A DNA stretch of 5,645 bases from contig CAIZGQ010000034.1 of assembly GCA_903932565.1 (NCBI GenBank), positions 1 to 5,645 of the forward strand, in the 5' to 3' direction. The translations under genes were made by a program, and so were the position numbers. The notes under the pieces were generated by a model. That model was not told the DNA's origin. It worked only from the letters and a program-made list of their open reading frames with translations, and did not search any database. Of the stretch, positions 5,342 to 5,645 are shown piece by piece. This DNA comes from an uncultured Hyphomicrobiales bacterium (GTDB lineage: Bacteria > Pseudomonadota > Alphaproteobacteria > Rhizobiales > Beijerinckiaceae). The stretch's first letter is position 1, and each line of letters starts with the position of its first letter.

Positions 5342-5645
5342 CGATGACCCAAGACAAGCGTTCCCTCATCGAGGCCAATCGCAAACGCTATGAGAATTTA
5401 AAAGCCGCTGGGCAAGGCCATGCGCCGCGCGCGTTGCCACCTGCCACGCAGTTTGGCACGGCAAGCCTGGATGACTCTGCGATCCTGTCTAAAACAACCA
5501 TTCCAGGTGGCTGGTACGACAACTTGAGCCTGCGTGCGGGCACAACGCTGCGCCTCATCAATCTCTCAGGCAAGTCATCCGTGTCACTGATCGCGTGGAA
5601 CCGCCATGATGTGTCAGAGCGGATCAATCATGCTGATACAATCAA
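5338..5645 (+). CDS. Carboxyguanidine deiminase subunit, DUF1989 family (UAAP1-like, 3' partial)
   Basis: The ATG at 5338 overlaps the ATPase stop codon (ATGA), with GGAG at 5326-5329; a second ATG at 5344 is less well spaced. About 102 codons are visible before the window ends. Landmarks are SKTTIPGGWYDNLSLRAGTT (about 52-71), RLINLSGKSSVSLIAWN (73-89) and the closing DVSERINHADTI (91-102), which match DUF1989 proteins long named urea carboxylase-associated or aminomethyltransferase-related. Published work reassigned the pair of such proteins at guanidine loci as the two subunits of carboxyguanidine deiminase, which turns carboxyguanidine into allophanate plus ammonia. Which of the two subunits this is cannot be settled here, so no symbol is given; the position straight after the importer fits the first. 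The second subunit, guanidine carboxylase and allophanate hydrolase would be expected downstream. Confidence 0.88.
   Translation, partial: MTMTQDKRSLIEANRKRYENLKAAGQGHAPRALPPATQFGTASLDDSAILSKTTIPGGWYDNLSLRAGTTLRLINLSGKSSVSLIAWNRHDVSERINHADTI

Noticed and set aside
1..5645. CRISPR array, tRNA, rRNA or insertion sequence
   Set aside because: No regularly spaced direct repeats, no cloverleaf or rRNA signature, and no transposase-like protein or terminal inverted repeats were seen.

Overview
The window looks like accessory-metabolism chromosome from an alphaproteobacterium, most likely of the Hyphomicrobiales (rhizobia/Brucella-Ochrobactrum type). This rests on moderately high GC, protein style and operon layout; no species call can be made from sequence alone.

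Layout. Positions 1-930 (+) hold the 3' part of a PHBH-fold FAD-dependent aromatic monooxygenase whose N-terminus lies outside the window. A LysR-type regulator (944-1936, -) converges on it with only 13 bp between the stop codons. A perfect 9-bp hairpin inside the 3' end of the lysR-type gene may terminate the monooxygenase mRNA. Next come about 440 bp without a convincing gene (1937-2378). This stretch holds several dyads: two strong hairpins, a 17-bp NtrC-like/LysR-like dyad, a perfect 14-bp palindrome and a possible sigma-54 -24/-12 promoter.

The centre of the window is a well-conserved guanidine-I (ykkC subtype 1) riboswitch at about 2379-2492. It is followed directly by an intrinsic terminator hairpin with a T-rich tail (2492-2535) and then by a tightly packed operon. 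The operon encodes a NitT/TauT-type periplasmic binding protein (2556-3626), an ABC permease (3699-4517), an ABC ATPase (4514-5341) and the start of a DUF1989 protein (5338-window end). DUF1989 proteins of this kind were called urea carboxylase-associated protein and are now known as subunits of carboxyguanidine deiminase. The last two junctions are ATGA overlaps.

How the genes work together. In this family of loci the ABC importer brings in guanidine, guanidine carboxylase (old name urea carboxylase) makes carboxyguanidine, the two DUF1989 proteins deiminate it to allophanate, and allophanate hydrolase releases ammonium and CO2. Only the importer and the first DUF1989 gene are visible; the second DUF1989 gene, the carboxylase and the allophanate hydrolase would be expected just downstream. 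The riboswitch class identifies guanidine as the signal. The upstream NtrC-like dyad and sigma-54-like promoter suggest, more weakly, that nitrogen limitation is a second input, so the operon may be read as an AND gate (nitrogen-poor and guanidine present). The pathway itself is known; the less ordinary points are the layered control region, the set of mutually exclusive RNA pairings after the aptamer, and the terminator-like hairpin inside the lysR-type gene.
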